Of a stretch of 64,000 bases of DNA, positions 8,025-17,196 are shown piece after piece. The notes under the pieces are model-generated. The model was not told the DNA's origin and did no database searches. It saw only the letters and a list, made by a program, of their open reading frames with translations. The position numbers and the translations under genes were made by a program. This stretch comes from Marseilla massiliensis (GTDB taxonomy: Bacteria > Bacteroidota > Bacteroidia > Bacteroidales > Bacteroidaceae), in NCBI RefSeq assembly GCF_016899955.1, contig NZ_JACJJL010000004.1, forward strand, positions 124,001 through 188,000, read 5' to 3'. The number at the start of each line of letters is the position of its first letter. The stretch's first letter is position 1.

Positions 8025-9239
8025 TCAGTGGGTGGCCTCATACCACGACGTGGCGGCCCAGTCGGCGGCATAGCTGCTCGTGGTGGGCGCCGAGGTGGTA
8101 ATGCCCGAGTAGGCCCTGATGTCCTCGGCCCCGCTGAATGCCGAGTAATACTGCGGGGTATGGGCCTTGTAGGGCACCGCCCTGTCGAGCTGCCCCTCAA
8201 ACTCTGACAGCAGCGCCGTGTCGGTGCAGAGGGCTGCCACATAGTCGCCAAGGTCGTAGAATATGGGCGGGCGGTATCCGTCCATGCGCTGCAGGCTGGG
8301 CAGCAGCGAGGCGTCGAGGTCGCAGGCCGCCTCAATCTTGCGCAACACGCGGGCCAGGCTGTCGAGCTCTGAGGTGCGCGTCACGCCGATGGTGCCGTAA
8401 GGATAGGTGTAAGAACTGTAGAAATCGAGGAACTTGGAGCACACGGCCTCATAGTCGGGCTCGCCGAGCAGCTCGGCCCCCACCTCGGCATAAGGCATCC
8501 CGTAGGCCATTATCTCGGTGGGGCAGGCTATTAGATAGTCGGTGACGTGGCGCAGGTCGTAGGCCACCTCGACCGACGACATGTAGCAGTCGTCGAAGAG
8601 TATGAAGTCGAGGTGCATGCCGGCGCCCTCTATCCCCTCTGCCAGCGTGGTGATGTCGGTCTGCACGCTGGGCGTCCGCCCGCCGAAGAAGCGGGTCAGC
8701 GGCCCTCCGCCGGCATCCCAGTGGTAGCCCTGCCGTGGCGCCAAGCGCATTGCCCTGGACTGGCTGACGGGCACCCAGCCCATGCCGTGGCAGCCTATTG
8801 TCATGGCATAGTGCTCGGCCGGCGCCTCGGCCTTGACGTCGGCAAGTATCGAGGCTATGCCCTCGGCAGTGGTGTACGATGGCGACGAGTAATCCCTGAG
8901 CTTCACTTGGCGGCAGCCGGAGCCGTCGGGCACGAGCTCGAACAGCTGCGCCTCGGTGGCCGTGGTGCACATGAAGACCAGCACCCGCTGGCCGTCGAGC
9001 CCCTGGGCCTCTATGGCTTTCTTCATGTCGGATATGTTGTTGTAGAAATAATTGGTCAGGTCGGTAGACCATGGCAGGTACATCAGCAACGTGCGGCTCA
9101 CCGTGGCAGGCGGCGTCACGGGGTCGGGCTCGTCGGTGTCGTCGTCACACGACACCACGGCCAAGGCCATCATTGCGCCCATGGCCAACGTTGCCATGCG
9201 CCGCAAGGCGAGTGGTAGTGATGAGATGGCGTAGTTCAT
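8025..9239 (-). CDS. Clostripain-family (C11) peptidase lipoprotein
   Basis: The 404-residue protein has a lipoprotein signal (AVVSCDDD, lipobox Cys near residue 30), then a C11 caspase-like domain. The probable catalytic His is in GCHGMGW near residue 149 and the probable catalytic Cys in FDDCYMSSVEV near residue 215, the order expected for clan CD. C11 enzymes cut after basic residues. Bacteroidales carry several secreted ones, and some take part in activating other surface proteins. No pro-peptide site is obvious. The upstream neighbour is a HAD phosphatase 51 bp away; the downstream one is the DUF1593 pseudogene. Confidence 0.9.
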   Translation of the reverse strand: MNYAISSLPLALRRMATLAMGAMMALAVVSCDDDTDEPDPVTPPATVSRTLLMYLPWSTDLTNYFYNNISDMKKAIEAQGLDGQRVLVFMCTTATEAQLFELVPDGSGCRQVKLRDYSSPSYTTAEGIASILADVKAEAPAEHYAMTIGCHGMGWVPVSQSRAMRLAPRQGYHWDAGGGPLTRFFGGRTPSVQTDITTLAEGIEGAGMHLDFILFDDCYMSSVEVAYDLRHVTDYLIACPTEIMAYGMPYAEVGAELLGEPDYEAVCSKFLDFYSSYTYPYGTIGVTRTSELDSLARVLRKIEAACDLDASLLPSLQRMDGYRPPIFYDLGDYVAALCTDTALLSEFEGQLDRAVPYKAHTPQYYSAFSGAEDIRAYSGITTSAPTTSSYAADWAATSWYEATH

Positions 9240-9290
9240 TGTCTGTGCGTTGGTTTAGTCGAATATAAAAGGATTAGCCTGTGGGGCCGC

Positions 9291-9989
9291 TCACACGTAG
9301 GCGAGCAAGTCGGCGAAGCGCTCTATGCGCACCATGTGCGTATGCTCGAAGTCTTCAACCTGCTCGAGCTTCCATGTCACGTGAAACGGTATGTGTACGG
9401 CCCGTGCCCCTGCCGCCAGTGCCGGGGCCACGTCGCTCTTGAGCGAATTGCCCACCATGAGCACACTGCCGGGGGCCACACGCATTCGGCGGCACAGGTT
9501 GAGGAAGGCCCGCTCGGTCTTGTCGGACACTATTTCCACGTGCTGGAAATACTTCTCGAGCCTCGAGCGGCGCAGCTTGTTCTGCTGGTCGAGCAGCTCG
9601 CCTTTGGTAAACACGGCGAGCCTGTAGCGCCCCTGCTCATAGAGGGCGGCCAGCGTGGCCTCGACGCCTGGCAGCGGCGTGGCCGGCAACTCGAGCAGCC
9701 GCTTGCCCAGCCGGAGCAGTTCGCCGACCACGGTGCCGTCTACCCGGCCGCCGCTCAGCCTCACGGCATTCTCTATCAGCGACAGCACAAAAGCCTTGCA
9801 GCCATATCCCAGCAGCGGCATGTTGGCCTCTTCGGTGGCAAACAGCGAGGCCGACACGGTGTCGGCCGGGGCGTAGGGCGCGAGCAAGCGGCAATACTCG
9901 CGTTCCACATCGTCGAAGTACGACTGGCAATCCCACAGTGTGTCGTCAGCGTCAAAGGCGATTACCTTTATGTCAGCGAATTTTTCCAT
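9291..9989 (-). CDS. HAD-superfamily hydrolase
   Basis: The 232-residue protein has HAD motif I AFDADDTLW (Asp13 nucleophile, Asp15 acid/base), a helical cap, FTKGE (motif II Thr) and a C-terminal motif IV, MVGNSLKSDVAPALAAG. This is close to the YjjG/phosphoglycolate-phosphatase-like group, but the substrate cannot be told. I took ATG 9989 (MEKFADIKV) because the upstream reading contains repeat-element sequence. A promoter box ends 4 bp upstream of this ATG. Confidence 0.92.
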   Translation of the reverse strand: MEKFADIKVIAFDADDTLWDCQSYFDDVEREYCRLLAPYAPADTVSASLFATEEANMPLLGYGCKAFVLSLIENAVRLSGGRVDGTVVGELLRLGKRLLELPATPLPGVEATLAALYEQGRYRLAVFTKGELLDQQNKLRRSRLEKYFQHVEIVSDKTERAFLNLCRRMRVAPGSVLMVGNSLKSDVAPALAAGARAVHIPFHVTWKLEQVEDFEHTHMVRIERFADLLAYV

Positions 9990-9993
9990 CTTG

Positions 9994-10001
9994 CAAAGAT
10001 A
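9994..10001 (-). promoter_or_regulatory. -7 box at the start of the HAD gene
   Basis: TATCTTTG (minus strand) is an excellent TAnnTTTG match and ends 4 bp before the ATG. This predicts a leaderless or nearly leaderless transcript. No clear TTTG lies at -33. Confidence 0.6.
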
Positions 10002-10145
10002 GTTAAGTTTCACGAAGATTTGCGGCTGCCGGATGTTAAAGAAGCAAAAACCGGCCTTTGCCTGCGGCCTGCCCCGGGCTGCCTGCGGCCCAGCCTGCCG
10101 CGGTGGCAGTGTAGCCCCGGGCAGCGGCCACGGCTGGCGCCACGC

Positions 10146-10255
10146 CGCAAAACGGCCCGAAACGTGATGCCAAATGGGCCGTTTTGAAACACAAAACGTG
10201 CCTTTCGGCAATACCGAACGGCACGTTTCACAAGCTATCTGTAACACAGCGGGTT
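10146..10255 (-). repeat. 22-bp-unit element, copy 2 (reverse orientation)
   Basis: Four 22-bp units at 10146-10167, 10168-10189, 10190-10211 and 10212-10233, with the leader on the right (10234-10255). It is therefore in minus orientation, 53 bp downstream of ndh on the same strand. Units 1/2 pair perfectly over 11 bp (CAAAACGGCCC with GGGCCGTTTTG). Units 3/4 pair over 15 bp with one mismatch. Confidence 0.85.
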
Positions 10256-10308
10256 ACGGCCGTGGCCGGATGGTTCACGGCAACGGCCCCGCGAAGGGGC
10301 ACGCCGGC

Positions 10309-11658
10309 CTACGCCTTGTCTCCCTGCAAGTCGTCGCCCCAGTGCATGGTGGCCTCACGCTGCTCGCGGTCGCGCACCTCCTTGGGCTTTGTGGGATAGA
10401 AAATCATGCGCAGCGACTGGTTGTAGTTGAAGTAGTTCCACATCCAGTTGAGCAGCACCACTACCTTGTTCTTCACTCCGAGGATTGAGCGCAGGTGGAC
10501 AACGAGCCACATCACCCATGCCACGAAGCCGCTGAGCTTCAGCCCGGCAAACTCGCACACGGCCTTGTTGCGGCCCACCGTGGCCATCGAGCCGAGGTTG
10601 CGGTAGCGGAAGGGGCGCAGTTCGCGCCCGCGCTCCAGTCGCCGTATGTTGCGCGCCAGGTTGGCGCCCTGCTGTATAGCCACCTGTGCCAGCTGCGGAT
10701 GGCCGCCGGGATAGTCGGGGTCGCCCTCGACAAGGCACTGGTCTCCGATGCAGAACACGCCGTCCATGCCGGGCACCCGGTTGAACTCATCGACCAATAT
10801 GCGGCGCCCGCGGCCCAAGTGCTCCTTGGCGATGTTGCCAACCTCCGAGCCGGCCACGCCGCTCACCCAGATGAAAGTGCGCGTGGCGATGGAGCTGCCG
10901 TCGGCCAATATCACCTTGTGGTCGCGGAAATCGGTCACCATCTTGTGCAGCAGCACGTTGACGCCCATGTTGCGCAAGAAGTTCTCGACGGCCTCCGACG
11001 ACTCGGGCGACATGCCCGAGAGCAGCCTCCCGCCGGCCTCTATGAGGTAGATGTTCATCAGCGAGGGGTCAAGGTCGGGGTAGTCGCGCGGCAATATGGT
11101 GCGCTTCATCTCCGAGAGCACGCCGGCAACCTCGACGCCGGTGGCGCCGCCGCCCACAATGACCACGTTGAGCAACTCCTGCTGCTCCACTTTCTCGGCG
11201 CAGGTGATGGAGCGCTCGAGGTTCGACAGTATGGCGTTCTGCAGTCCCATGGCCTCGGCCACGGTCTTCATCGGCATCGACTCGCGCTCAACGTTGGCGT
11301 TGCCGTAGAAGTTTGTGGTCGTTCCCGCCGCCAGCACGAGGTAGTCGTAGTCTACCTTGCCGATGGAAGTCTGTATCAGTTTCTTCTCCGGGTAAATGGC
11401 GCGCAGCTCTGCCATGCGGAAATAAACGTCGCGGCTGCGCTGGAAAATTTTGCGAAACGGGAACGATATCGAACTCGGCTCCATCCCGGCCGATGCCACC
11501 TGATAGATCAGTGGGGGAAACTGGTGATAGTTGTTCCTGTCTATCAGTATCACCTGCAGACCCGAATGGCGCAGCTTGTTGGCCACCTTGAGCCCGCTGA
11601 AGCCGCCGCCAACGATTACGACCCGCTTCTTTCCGTTTCTTTCGATGTTAAGACTCAT
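10309..11658 (-). CDS. ndh: Type II NADH dehydrogenase (NDH-2)
   Basis: The 449-residue flavoprotein passes electrons from NADH to menaquinone without pumping protons. An N-terminal FAD-binding Rossmann motif VVIVGGGFSGLKVA is near residue 15, a second nucleotide-binding motif VVIVGGGATGVE near residue 180, and the FAD-contacting FCIGDQ near residue 305. The C-terminal region is hydrophobic and amphipathic (WVMWLVVHLRSILG), as expected for membrane attachment. I chose ATG 11658 (MSLNIERNGKKR), just before the Rossmann fold; the longer reading upstream has no support. Confidence 0.95.
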   Translation of the reverse strand: MSLNIERNGKKRVVIVGGGFSGLKVANKLRHSGLQVILIDRNNYHQFPPLIYQVASAGMEPSSISFPFRKIFQRSRDVYFRMAELRAIYPEKKLIQTSIGKVDYDYLVLAAGTTTNFYGNANVERESMPMKTVAEAMGLQNAILSNLERSITCAEKVEQQELLNVVIVGGGATGVEVAGVLSEMKRTILPRDYPDLDPSLMNIYLIEAGGRLLSGMSPESSEAVENFLRNMGVNVLLHKMVTDFRDHKVILADGSSIATRTFIWVSGVAGSEVGNIAKEHLGRGRRILVDEFNRVPGMDGVFCIGDQCLVEGDPDYPGGHPQLAQVAIQQGANLARNIRRLERGRELRPFRYRNLGSMATVGRNKAVCEFAGLKLSGFVAWVMWLVVHLRSILGVKNKVVVLLNWMWNYFNYNQSLRMIFYPTKPKEVRDREQREATMHWGDDLQGDKA

Positions 11659-11714
11659 GCGTTTGTTATGAATAATGAATAATGATAAAAGACTAATCCT
11701 GTTTTGCCATGTGC

Positions 11715-11745
11715 AGGCCACGCCCATGTGCCATGGGCGTGGCCT
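11715..11745. terminator. Perfect 13-bp hairpin between rseP and ndh
   Basis: A 13-bp perfect stem (AGGCCACGCCCAT and its complement) with a 5-nt loop lies in the 222-bp gap after rseP and before ndh. No T-run follows on either strand, so it would be a non-canonical terminator or a transcript-end stabiliser. Confidence 0.5.
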
Positions 11746-11880
11746 CAATGTGTTTCTGGCCACTCGATGCATCCCGACGTTGCCGGCCGCATGCGGCAAC
11801 AGCCGTGCCGGCCGCCCGTCCTGCCGGCGGCAGCCGCAGCCCGGCGCCACAAGCCAGGCTTGTCCGGGGCGCTCAGGGCG

Positions 11881-13251
11881 CTACATATAGCCGAGCCAAC
11901 GCAGTATGTCGTTGAGGTTGGCAACCAGCATGAGCAGTATGAGGATGGCAAAGCCCACATACTCGGCGCGTATCATGAAGTTTTCGCTGGGCTTGCGGCG
12001 CGTTATCATCTCATAGAGCAGGAAGAGCACGTGGCCGCCGTCGAGCGCGGGGATGGGCAATATGTTCATGAAGGCGAGTATGATGCTTAGGAATGCCGTC
12101 ATCTTCCAGAACATGTACCAGTCCCACGTGGGCGGAAAGAGACTGCCTATGGCCCCGAAGCCGCCGAGCGACTTGGCCCCGTCGGCAGTGAACACATACT
12201 TCATGTCGCTGACATATCCCTTCAGCACGTCGACGCCATACACCACGCCGGCCGGGAAACTCTCCCAGAAGCCATAACGCTTTGTGACGGGCTGGTAGAT
12301 GGCCGAGGTCATCTTGACGGTAAAGCCTACCTTCAGGTCGGCCGAAAGCACCACGCTGGAGGTGTCAAGGCGCCCGCCGCGGTCGATGACCAGGGTGGCA
12401 CGGCGCACCTTTATGCTGTCGGCCGGGGTCTTGGCCACGGCAAGCACGTCGCTCAACCGGCCTATCTCGTCGGTGAAGGCATTCCACGAGCCTACCTTGA
12501 CACCATTGATGCCCACCACCATGTCGCCCCGGCGCATGCCCATCCGGGATGCCGCCGAACCGGGGAGCACGCTGTCTACCTCTGCCGGGATGAGCGGACG
12601 CACAAACGACGGCTGCTTCTGCAGCATGTCAAGCATGTTGAGGTCGCCCGGCAGACTGAGGCTCATGGCCTTGCCCTGGCGCACTATGTCGACACGGCGC
12701 GCCTCGGACAGGTCGCGGTAAAGGTCGGCGTTGAAATCCTTGAACTCACCCTTCTCTGTGCCTATCAGTATGTCTCCGTCTTTGAAACCGAGGGCCTTGG
12801 CGTCTGAATTGAACACCATGCCGTGCGTCATGTTCCTCACCGGGATGTAAGTGTCGCCCCAGTGGAACAGTATCATCGAATAGATGAACAGGGCGAGGAG
12901 GAAGTTCACCAACACTCCGCCCACCATCACAAGCAACCGTTGCCACGCAGGCTTGGTCCTGAATTCCCACGGTTGGGCGGGCTTCTTCATCTGCTCGGTG
13001 TCGAAACTCTCGTCTATCATGCCCGAAATCTTGCAGTAGCCGCCTAAAGGAAGCCACCCGATGCCGTATGTAGTGTGGCTTTTCTTGGGCTTGAACTCAA
13101 AGAGATGGAACCAGGGATCGAAGAAAAGGTAGAACTTCTCGACGCGAATGCCGAAAAGCTTGGCAAAGAAGAAGTGCCCGCCTTCGTGCAGAAGAACCAG
13201 TATGGATATTGCCAGCATGAACTGCAATACCCTGATCAGAAAGATTTCCAT
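11881..13251 (-). CDS. rseP: Site-2 intramembrane zinc metalloprotease
   Basis: The 456-residue RseP/YaeL-type protease has the active-site motif HEGGH (His22, Glu23, His26) in its first membrane helix and the second zinc-ligand motif NILPIPALDGGH near residue 404. A PDZ domain lies between (GSAASRMGMRRGDMVVGINGV). It cleaves membrane-embedded anti-sigma factors or signal peptides. Bacteroidetes have no close RseA here, so the substrate is unknown. It ends a minus-strand run with dxr (89-bp gap) and rimM upstream. Confidence 0.95.
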   Translation of the reverse strand: MEIFLIRVLQFMLAISILVLLHEGGHFFFAKLFGIRVEKFYLFFDPWFHLFEFKPKKSHTTYGIGWLPLGGYCKISGMIDESFDTEQMKKPAQPWEFRTKPAWQRLLVMVGGVLVNFLLALFIYSMILFHWGDTYIPVRNMTHGMVFNSDAKALGFKDGDILIGTEKGEFKDFNADLYRDLSEARRVDIVRQGKAMSLSLPGDLNMLDMLQKQPSFVRPLIPAEVDSVLPGSAASRMGMRRGDMVVGINGVKVGSWNAFTDEIGRLSDVLAVAKTPADSIKVRRATLVIDRGGRLDTSSVVLSADLKVGFTVKMTSAIYQPVTKRYGFWESFPAGVVYGVDVLKGYVSDMKYVFTADGAKSLGGFGAIGSLFPPTWDWYMFWKMTAFLSIILAFMNILPIPALDGGHVLFLLYEMITRRKPSENFMIRAEYVGFAILILLMLVANLNDILRWLGYM

Positions 13252-13340
13252 TTCGCTGTTGATTGATAATTTTATTGCTATGGTTTAACTGTTCCGTCCG
13301 GACGGGCGTGCCGGGCCCGGCCGTACGGCAAGGCATGTGG

Positions 13341-14510
13341 CTACGGGCGCATGCCGCCCTGCATTATCTCGGCTGCCACGCGACGTGCCTCGGCATCGGT
13401 GGCAACGTATGTCTCGTATGAAGGATTGGGGTCGAAGGACACTCGGTTCATGGTCTCGGCTATCACGTCGCCCATCTGCAGGAAGCCGCAGCGGTCGTCG
13501 AGGAACCCGCGGTTGGCCACTTCGTTGGCCGCATTGAGTATGCACGGCATGTTGCCGCCGCGCCCTATGGCGTCGAAAGCCAGCGAGAGGCAGCGGAACT
13601 TCTCCATGTCCGGCTCGAAGAACTCGAGCTTGTGGCTGAACAGGTCGAGCCGCTGTGACGACAGGTGGATGCGCTCCGGGAACGAGAAAGCATACTGTAT
13701 GGGCAGCCGCATGTCGGGAACGCCGAGCTGGGCCTTCACCGCCCCGTCGCAGAACTGCACCGCGCTGTGGACGATTGACTGCGGATGGACGAGCACCTGT
13801 ATCTGTCTTGGCTCGACACCGAACAGCCATTTGGCCTCGATGACCTCGAAACCCTTGTTTATCATCGTTGCGCTGTCGATGGTAATCTTGGCTCCCATCT
13901 CCCACGTCGGGTGGTGAAGGGCGTCGGCCTTGGTCACCGTGGCAAGCTGGTCGATGGTGTAGTTGCGGAAGGGGCCGCCGCTGGCAGTGAGCAATATCTT
14001 CTCTATCTGCGCGTCGCCCTCGCCGGCCAGGCACTGGAAAATGGCCGAGTGCTCGCTGTCGACGGGCAATATGGCGGCGTGATGCCGCCGTGCGAGGTTG
14101 CAGATGAGCTCTCCTGCCACTACAAGGGTCTCCTTGTTGGCCAGGCAGATGGTCTTTCCGCGCTTTATGGCGTGTATCGTCGGCGACAGGCCGGCAAAGC
14201 CCACCATTGCCGTGAGCACCATGTCGATGGGCCCGGACTCCACTATTCCGTCGATGGCCTGCGCCCCGGCGTACACCTTGACGTCCGGTTGGTCGGCCAG
14301 CAACGCCCGCAACTCGTCATAGCGGGCCTCGTTGGCAATGACGACGGCGGCGGGCTTGAACCTCCGGGCCTGCTCGGCGAGCAGTTCAACCTTGTTGTTT
14401 GCCGTCAGGCAATATACCTCATAACGATCGGGGTGCTCCTCGATCACCTGCAAAGCCTGTGTGCCTATCGACCCTGTTGAGCCGAGTATGGCTATTTGTT
14501 TCTTATCCAT
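13341..14510 (-). CDS. dxr: 1-deoxy-D-xylulose 5-phosphate reductoisomerase
   Basis: Dxr converts DXP to MEP using NADPH, the committed step of the MEP isoprenoid pathway. The 389-residue protein starts with the nucleotide-binding motif ILGSTGSIGTQAL and has the metal/substrate-binding residues of LPVDSEHSAIFQCL and ASGGPFRN. I took ATG 14510 (MDKKQIAILG). Presence of dxr implies that a genuine IspD must exist, which bears on how the IspD-like gene at 42180-42881 is read. Confidence 0.97.
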   Translation of the reverse strand: MDKKQIAILGSTGSIGTQALQVIEEHPDRYEVYCLTANNKVELLAEQARRFKPAAVVIANEARYDELRALLADQPDVKVYAGAQAIDGIVESGPIDMVLTAMVGFAGLSPTIHAIKRGKTICLANKETLVVAGELICNLARRHHAAILPVDSEHSAIFQCLAGEGDAQIEKILLTASGGPFRNYTIDQLATVTKADALHHPTWEMGAKITIDSATMINKGFEVIEAKWLFGVEPRQIQVLVHPQSIVHSAVQFCDGAVKAQLGVPDMRLPIQYAFSFPERIHLSSQRLDLFSHKLEFFEPDMEKFRCLSLAFDAIGRGGNMPCILNAANEVANRGFLDDRCGFLQMGDVIAETMNRVSFDPNPSYETYVATDAEARRVAAEIMQGGMRP

Positions 14511-14590
14511 TGCTTCATAAAATGTAATAGCTTGCCTCATAGGCGGCCCCGGGCCGTGCGCCCGCAAGCAGCCCGCCGGCCCCGGCGGTG

Positions 14591-15100
14591 CTACAGGTCA
14601 AGCAGCCCTTCGGGCAACCTGACGGTTATTGTCCGCCCTTCTGCGTCGACGCCGTCAATCAAGTCGGCGGCGGCCGGCACCAACCGGCCGTCCTCGAGCT
14701 CAAACAATATGTTTGAAGTGGCGTCGTCTACCGAAGCGATGCGCCCCACGCTGCCGCCCGACACGGCGTCGACCAGGGTGAAGCCCACCAGCGACGCCCA
14801 CGACATTTCGTCGGCGCCGGCCCCTGCCAGGTGCCTCGGGAAGTAGACATCGCAACCGGTCAGGGCGGCGGCCCTGTCCTGGCTGTCGATGTCGCAGAAC
14901 TTGACGAGGGCCACTTCGCCGCTCTTGAATCGGTATTCCTCGATGAAGAACGGCACGAGTATGCCGTCGACAGAGAGCACCAGGTAGTCGCTGTCGACAC
15001 GGTCGAACACGTCGTCGTCGAAACGGAACGTCACTTCGCCCTTCACCCCGTGCGGCCGTCCGATGCGGCCAATCCTGTAAACGTCTTCTTGTCTTATCAT
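14591..15100 (-). CDS. rimM: Ribosome maturation factor RimM
   Basis: The 169-residue protein has the two-domain RimM layout: an N-terminal RimM barrel starting VYRIGRIGRPHGVKGEV and a C-terminal PRC-barrel (DEMSWASLVGFTLVDAVSGGSVG onward, with LVPAAADLI). It helps 30S subunit assembly by binding S19. It lies between dxr and murA on the same strand, as in many Bacteroidales. Confidence 0.95.
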   Translation of the reverse strand: MIRQEDVYRIGRIGRPHGVKGEVTFRFDDDVFDRVDSDYLVLSVDGILVPFFIEEYRFKSGEVALVKFCDIDSQDRAAALTGCDVYFPRHLAGAGADEMSWASLVGFTLVDAVSGGSVGRIASVDDATSNILFELEDGRLVPAAADLIDGVDAEGRTITVRLPEGLLDL

Positions 15101-15196
15101 CTGTCACTGTTGTTTGGCAGCCTTCAGCGCCAGCCGGGGCCGCGCCGCGCCACGTCTGCATGCCTGTCGCCCCGGCGCATGCGCCCCGTCCGGAGC

Positions 15197-16504
15197 TCAG
15201 CTTATGCGCTCAATCCGGGCCCCGAGGTTGTTGAGGCGCACCTCTATATCCTCATAGCCACGGTCTATCTGCTCTATGTTGTCTATGCGGCTCGTGCCGC
15301 AGGCGCTCATGGCAGCTATGAGCAGGGCTATGCCGGCCCTTATGTCCGGGCTGGCCATGCGCCCTGCGCGCAGCCTCCTGTGGTGGTCGTGCCCCACAAC
15401 GACAGCCCGGTGCGGGTCGCACAGTATTATCTGCGCCCCCATGTCGATGAGCTTGTCGACGAAGAAGAGCCTGCTCTCAAACATCTTTTGGTGGAAGAGC
15501 ACGCTGCCTCGCGCCTGTGTGGCCACAACGATGAGCACCGACAGCAAATCGGGCGTCAGCCCCGGCCACGGAGCATCGGCCAGAGTCATTATCGTCCCGT
15601 CTATGAACGATTCGATCTGGTAATGGCTTTGCTTCGGTATCACTATGTCGTCGCCCTCAATGCCCATCTTTATGCCAAGCCTACGGAAGGCCTCGGGTAT
15701 GATGCCGAGGTTGCGCAGCGACACGTCTTTTATGCGCACGCCGTTGCCGGCCATGGCGGCCATGCCGATGAACGAGCCCACCTCAATCATGTCGGGCAGT
15801 ATGTCGTGGACTGTTCCGTGCAGCCCGTCGGTGCCGACGATGGTGAGCAGGTTGCTGGCAATGCCGCTGATGCTCGCCCCCATGCGGTTGAGCATGTGGC
15901 ACAGCTGCTGTATGTATGGCTCGCAAGCCGCATTATATATGGTGGTGGTGCCCCGCGCGAAGACGGCGGCCATGATGATGTTGGCCGTGCCGGTGACCGA
16001 AGCCTCGTCGAGCAGCATGTAGCAGCCCTTCAGCCGGTCGGCCCCTATCTCGTAAACGTTGCGGTCTTCGATGTGGCGGAACTCCGCCCCCAGGGCCTTG
16101 AAGCCGAGGAAGTGGGTGTCAAGGCGCCTCCGCCCTATCTTGTCGCCGCCCGGCGTGGCAATGACAGCCTTGCCGAAGCGGGCCAGCAGCGGGCCTATCA
16201 GAAGCACGCTGCCGCGCAACGCCGAGCACTTGCGCACAAACTCGTCGCTGCCGAGGAAGCCCAGGTCGAGGTCGTCGGCCCTGAATGCATACTCGTTGCG
16301 CCCCCGGCGGTCTACCTTCACGCCAATGTCCTTGAGCAGAAGTATCAGGTTGTTGACGTCGCGTATGTCGGGAATGTTGCGTATTACCACCTCGTCGGCA
16401 GTGAGGAGGGTTGCGCAAATCACCTCGAGAGCCTCGTTCTTGGCTCCCTGCGGCGTTATGGTTCCACTGAGCGGATGGCCGCCCTCAATCAAGAATGATG
16501 CCAT
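15197..16504 (-). CDS. murA: UDP-N-acetylglucosamine 1-carboxyvinyltransferase, Asp active-site variant
   Basis: MurA adds enolpyruvate from PEP to UDP-GlcNAc, the first committed step of peptidoglycan synthesis. The 435-residue protein has the inverse alpha/beta barrel motifs of the family. The active-site loop near residue 115 reads PGGDKIG: an Asp replaces the Cys that fosfomycin alkylates in E. coli MurA. This variant is known in other lineages (for example mycobacteria) and confers intrinsic fosfomycin insensitivity. The gene is 12 bp downstream of the DUF4290 gene and clearly in the same operon. Confidence 0.96.
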   Translation of the reverse strand: MASFLIEGGHPLSGTITPQGAKNEALEVICATLLTADEVVIRNIPDIRDVNNLILLLKDIGVKVDRRGRNEYAFRADDLDLGFLGSDEFVRKCSALRGSVLLIGPLLARFGKAVIATPGGDKIGRRRLDTHFLGFKALGAEFRHIEDRNVYEIGADRLKGCYMLLDEASVTGTANIIMAAVFARGTTTIYNAACEPYIQQLCHMLNRMGASISGIASNLLTIVGTDGLHGTVHDILPDMIEVGSFIGMAAMAGNGVRIKDVSLRNLGIIPEAFRRLGIKMGIEGDDIVIPKQSHYQIESFIDGTIMTLADAPWPGLTPDLLSVLIVVATQARGSVLFHQKMFESRLFFVDKLIDMGAQIILCDPHRAVVVGHDHHRRLRAGRMASPDIRAGIALLIAAMSACGTSRIDNIEQIDRGYEDIEVRLNNLGARIERIS

Positions 16505-16516
16505 GCCGACGCCCGG

Positions 16517-17125
16517 TTATTTGCGTTTCTTCCTGCGCTGCACGTCGCCTGCGGATGCAGCCGGCATGCGGTCGAGCCTCATGGTGCCGAGGTCGAGCTG
16601 CACCTTGCCGTCGGTGAAGCGTGCCAGGTCGGCCGCCACGCGCTCGTCGTCCATCGACCCGTGCCCCCAGGCAGCCAGGTCGCGCTTCATCTGGTTGGCC
16701 GTTATGCGCACCAGCTCGTCGCGTTCCTCGCCCTCGGGCATGGCCTTGAGCTTCTCAAACATCTCTTCAATAAGCCGTCCGTAGTGGCGCAGGCGCACAT
16801 GGCTGCCCTTTTTCGGCATGGCCATGGGCTCGGGCTTGCCGAGAATCTTCTCTGCCTCCGACACGTCGTAGGGCCAGTCTATGTCGAGCTGTTTGTGACT
16901 CATGAGGTACAGGTGGTCCCAAAGCGTCTGCTCATAGTTGGCGTTTTCGCGCAACTGGGGCACCTTGGTTATCATCATCCTTACGATGGTCTCGGCGCAA
17001 CGCAGCCGCTCGCCCCTGTCGGGCAGGGTGACGGCATAGTCGACCATCTTCTGTATCTCGCGGCCGTATTCAGGCATGAGCAACGGCTCGCGCTGGGTGT
17101 TGTAGTCCAATCCTTCTATGTTCAT
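16517..17125 (-). CDS. DUF4290 family protein
   Basis: The 202-residue protein starts MNIEGLDYNTQREPLLMPEYGR, the hallmark of DUF4290, a Bacteroidetes family always near murA. It looks cytoplasmic and mostly helical, ending in a basic tail (RRKKRK). The function is not known; conserved linkage to murA, rimM and dxr suggests envelope or translation-coupled housekeeping. I took ATG 17125 on the basis of family conservation. Confidence 0.92.
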   Translation of the reverse strand: MNIEGLDYNTQREPLLMPEYGREIQKMVDYAVTLPDRGERLRCAETIVRMMITKVPQLRENANYEQTLWDHLYLMSHKQLDIDWPYDVSEAEKILGKPEPMAMPKKGSHVRLRHYGRLIEEMFEKLKAMPEGEERDELVRITANQMKRDLAAWGHGSMDDERVAADLARFTDGKVQLDLGTMRLDRMPAASAGDVQRRKKRK

Positions 17126-17196
17126 TTTTCCTTTTTGTCTTTGAAGTAAGTAACGGGCAGCCCCGCACGTTGTCCGGCAGGCAGCCCTCAGGGCCG

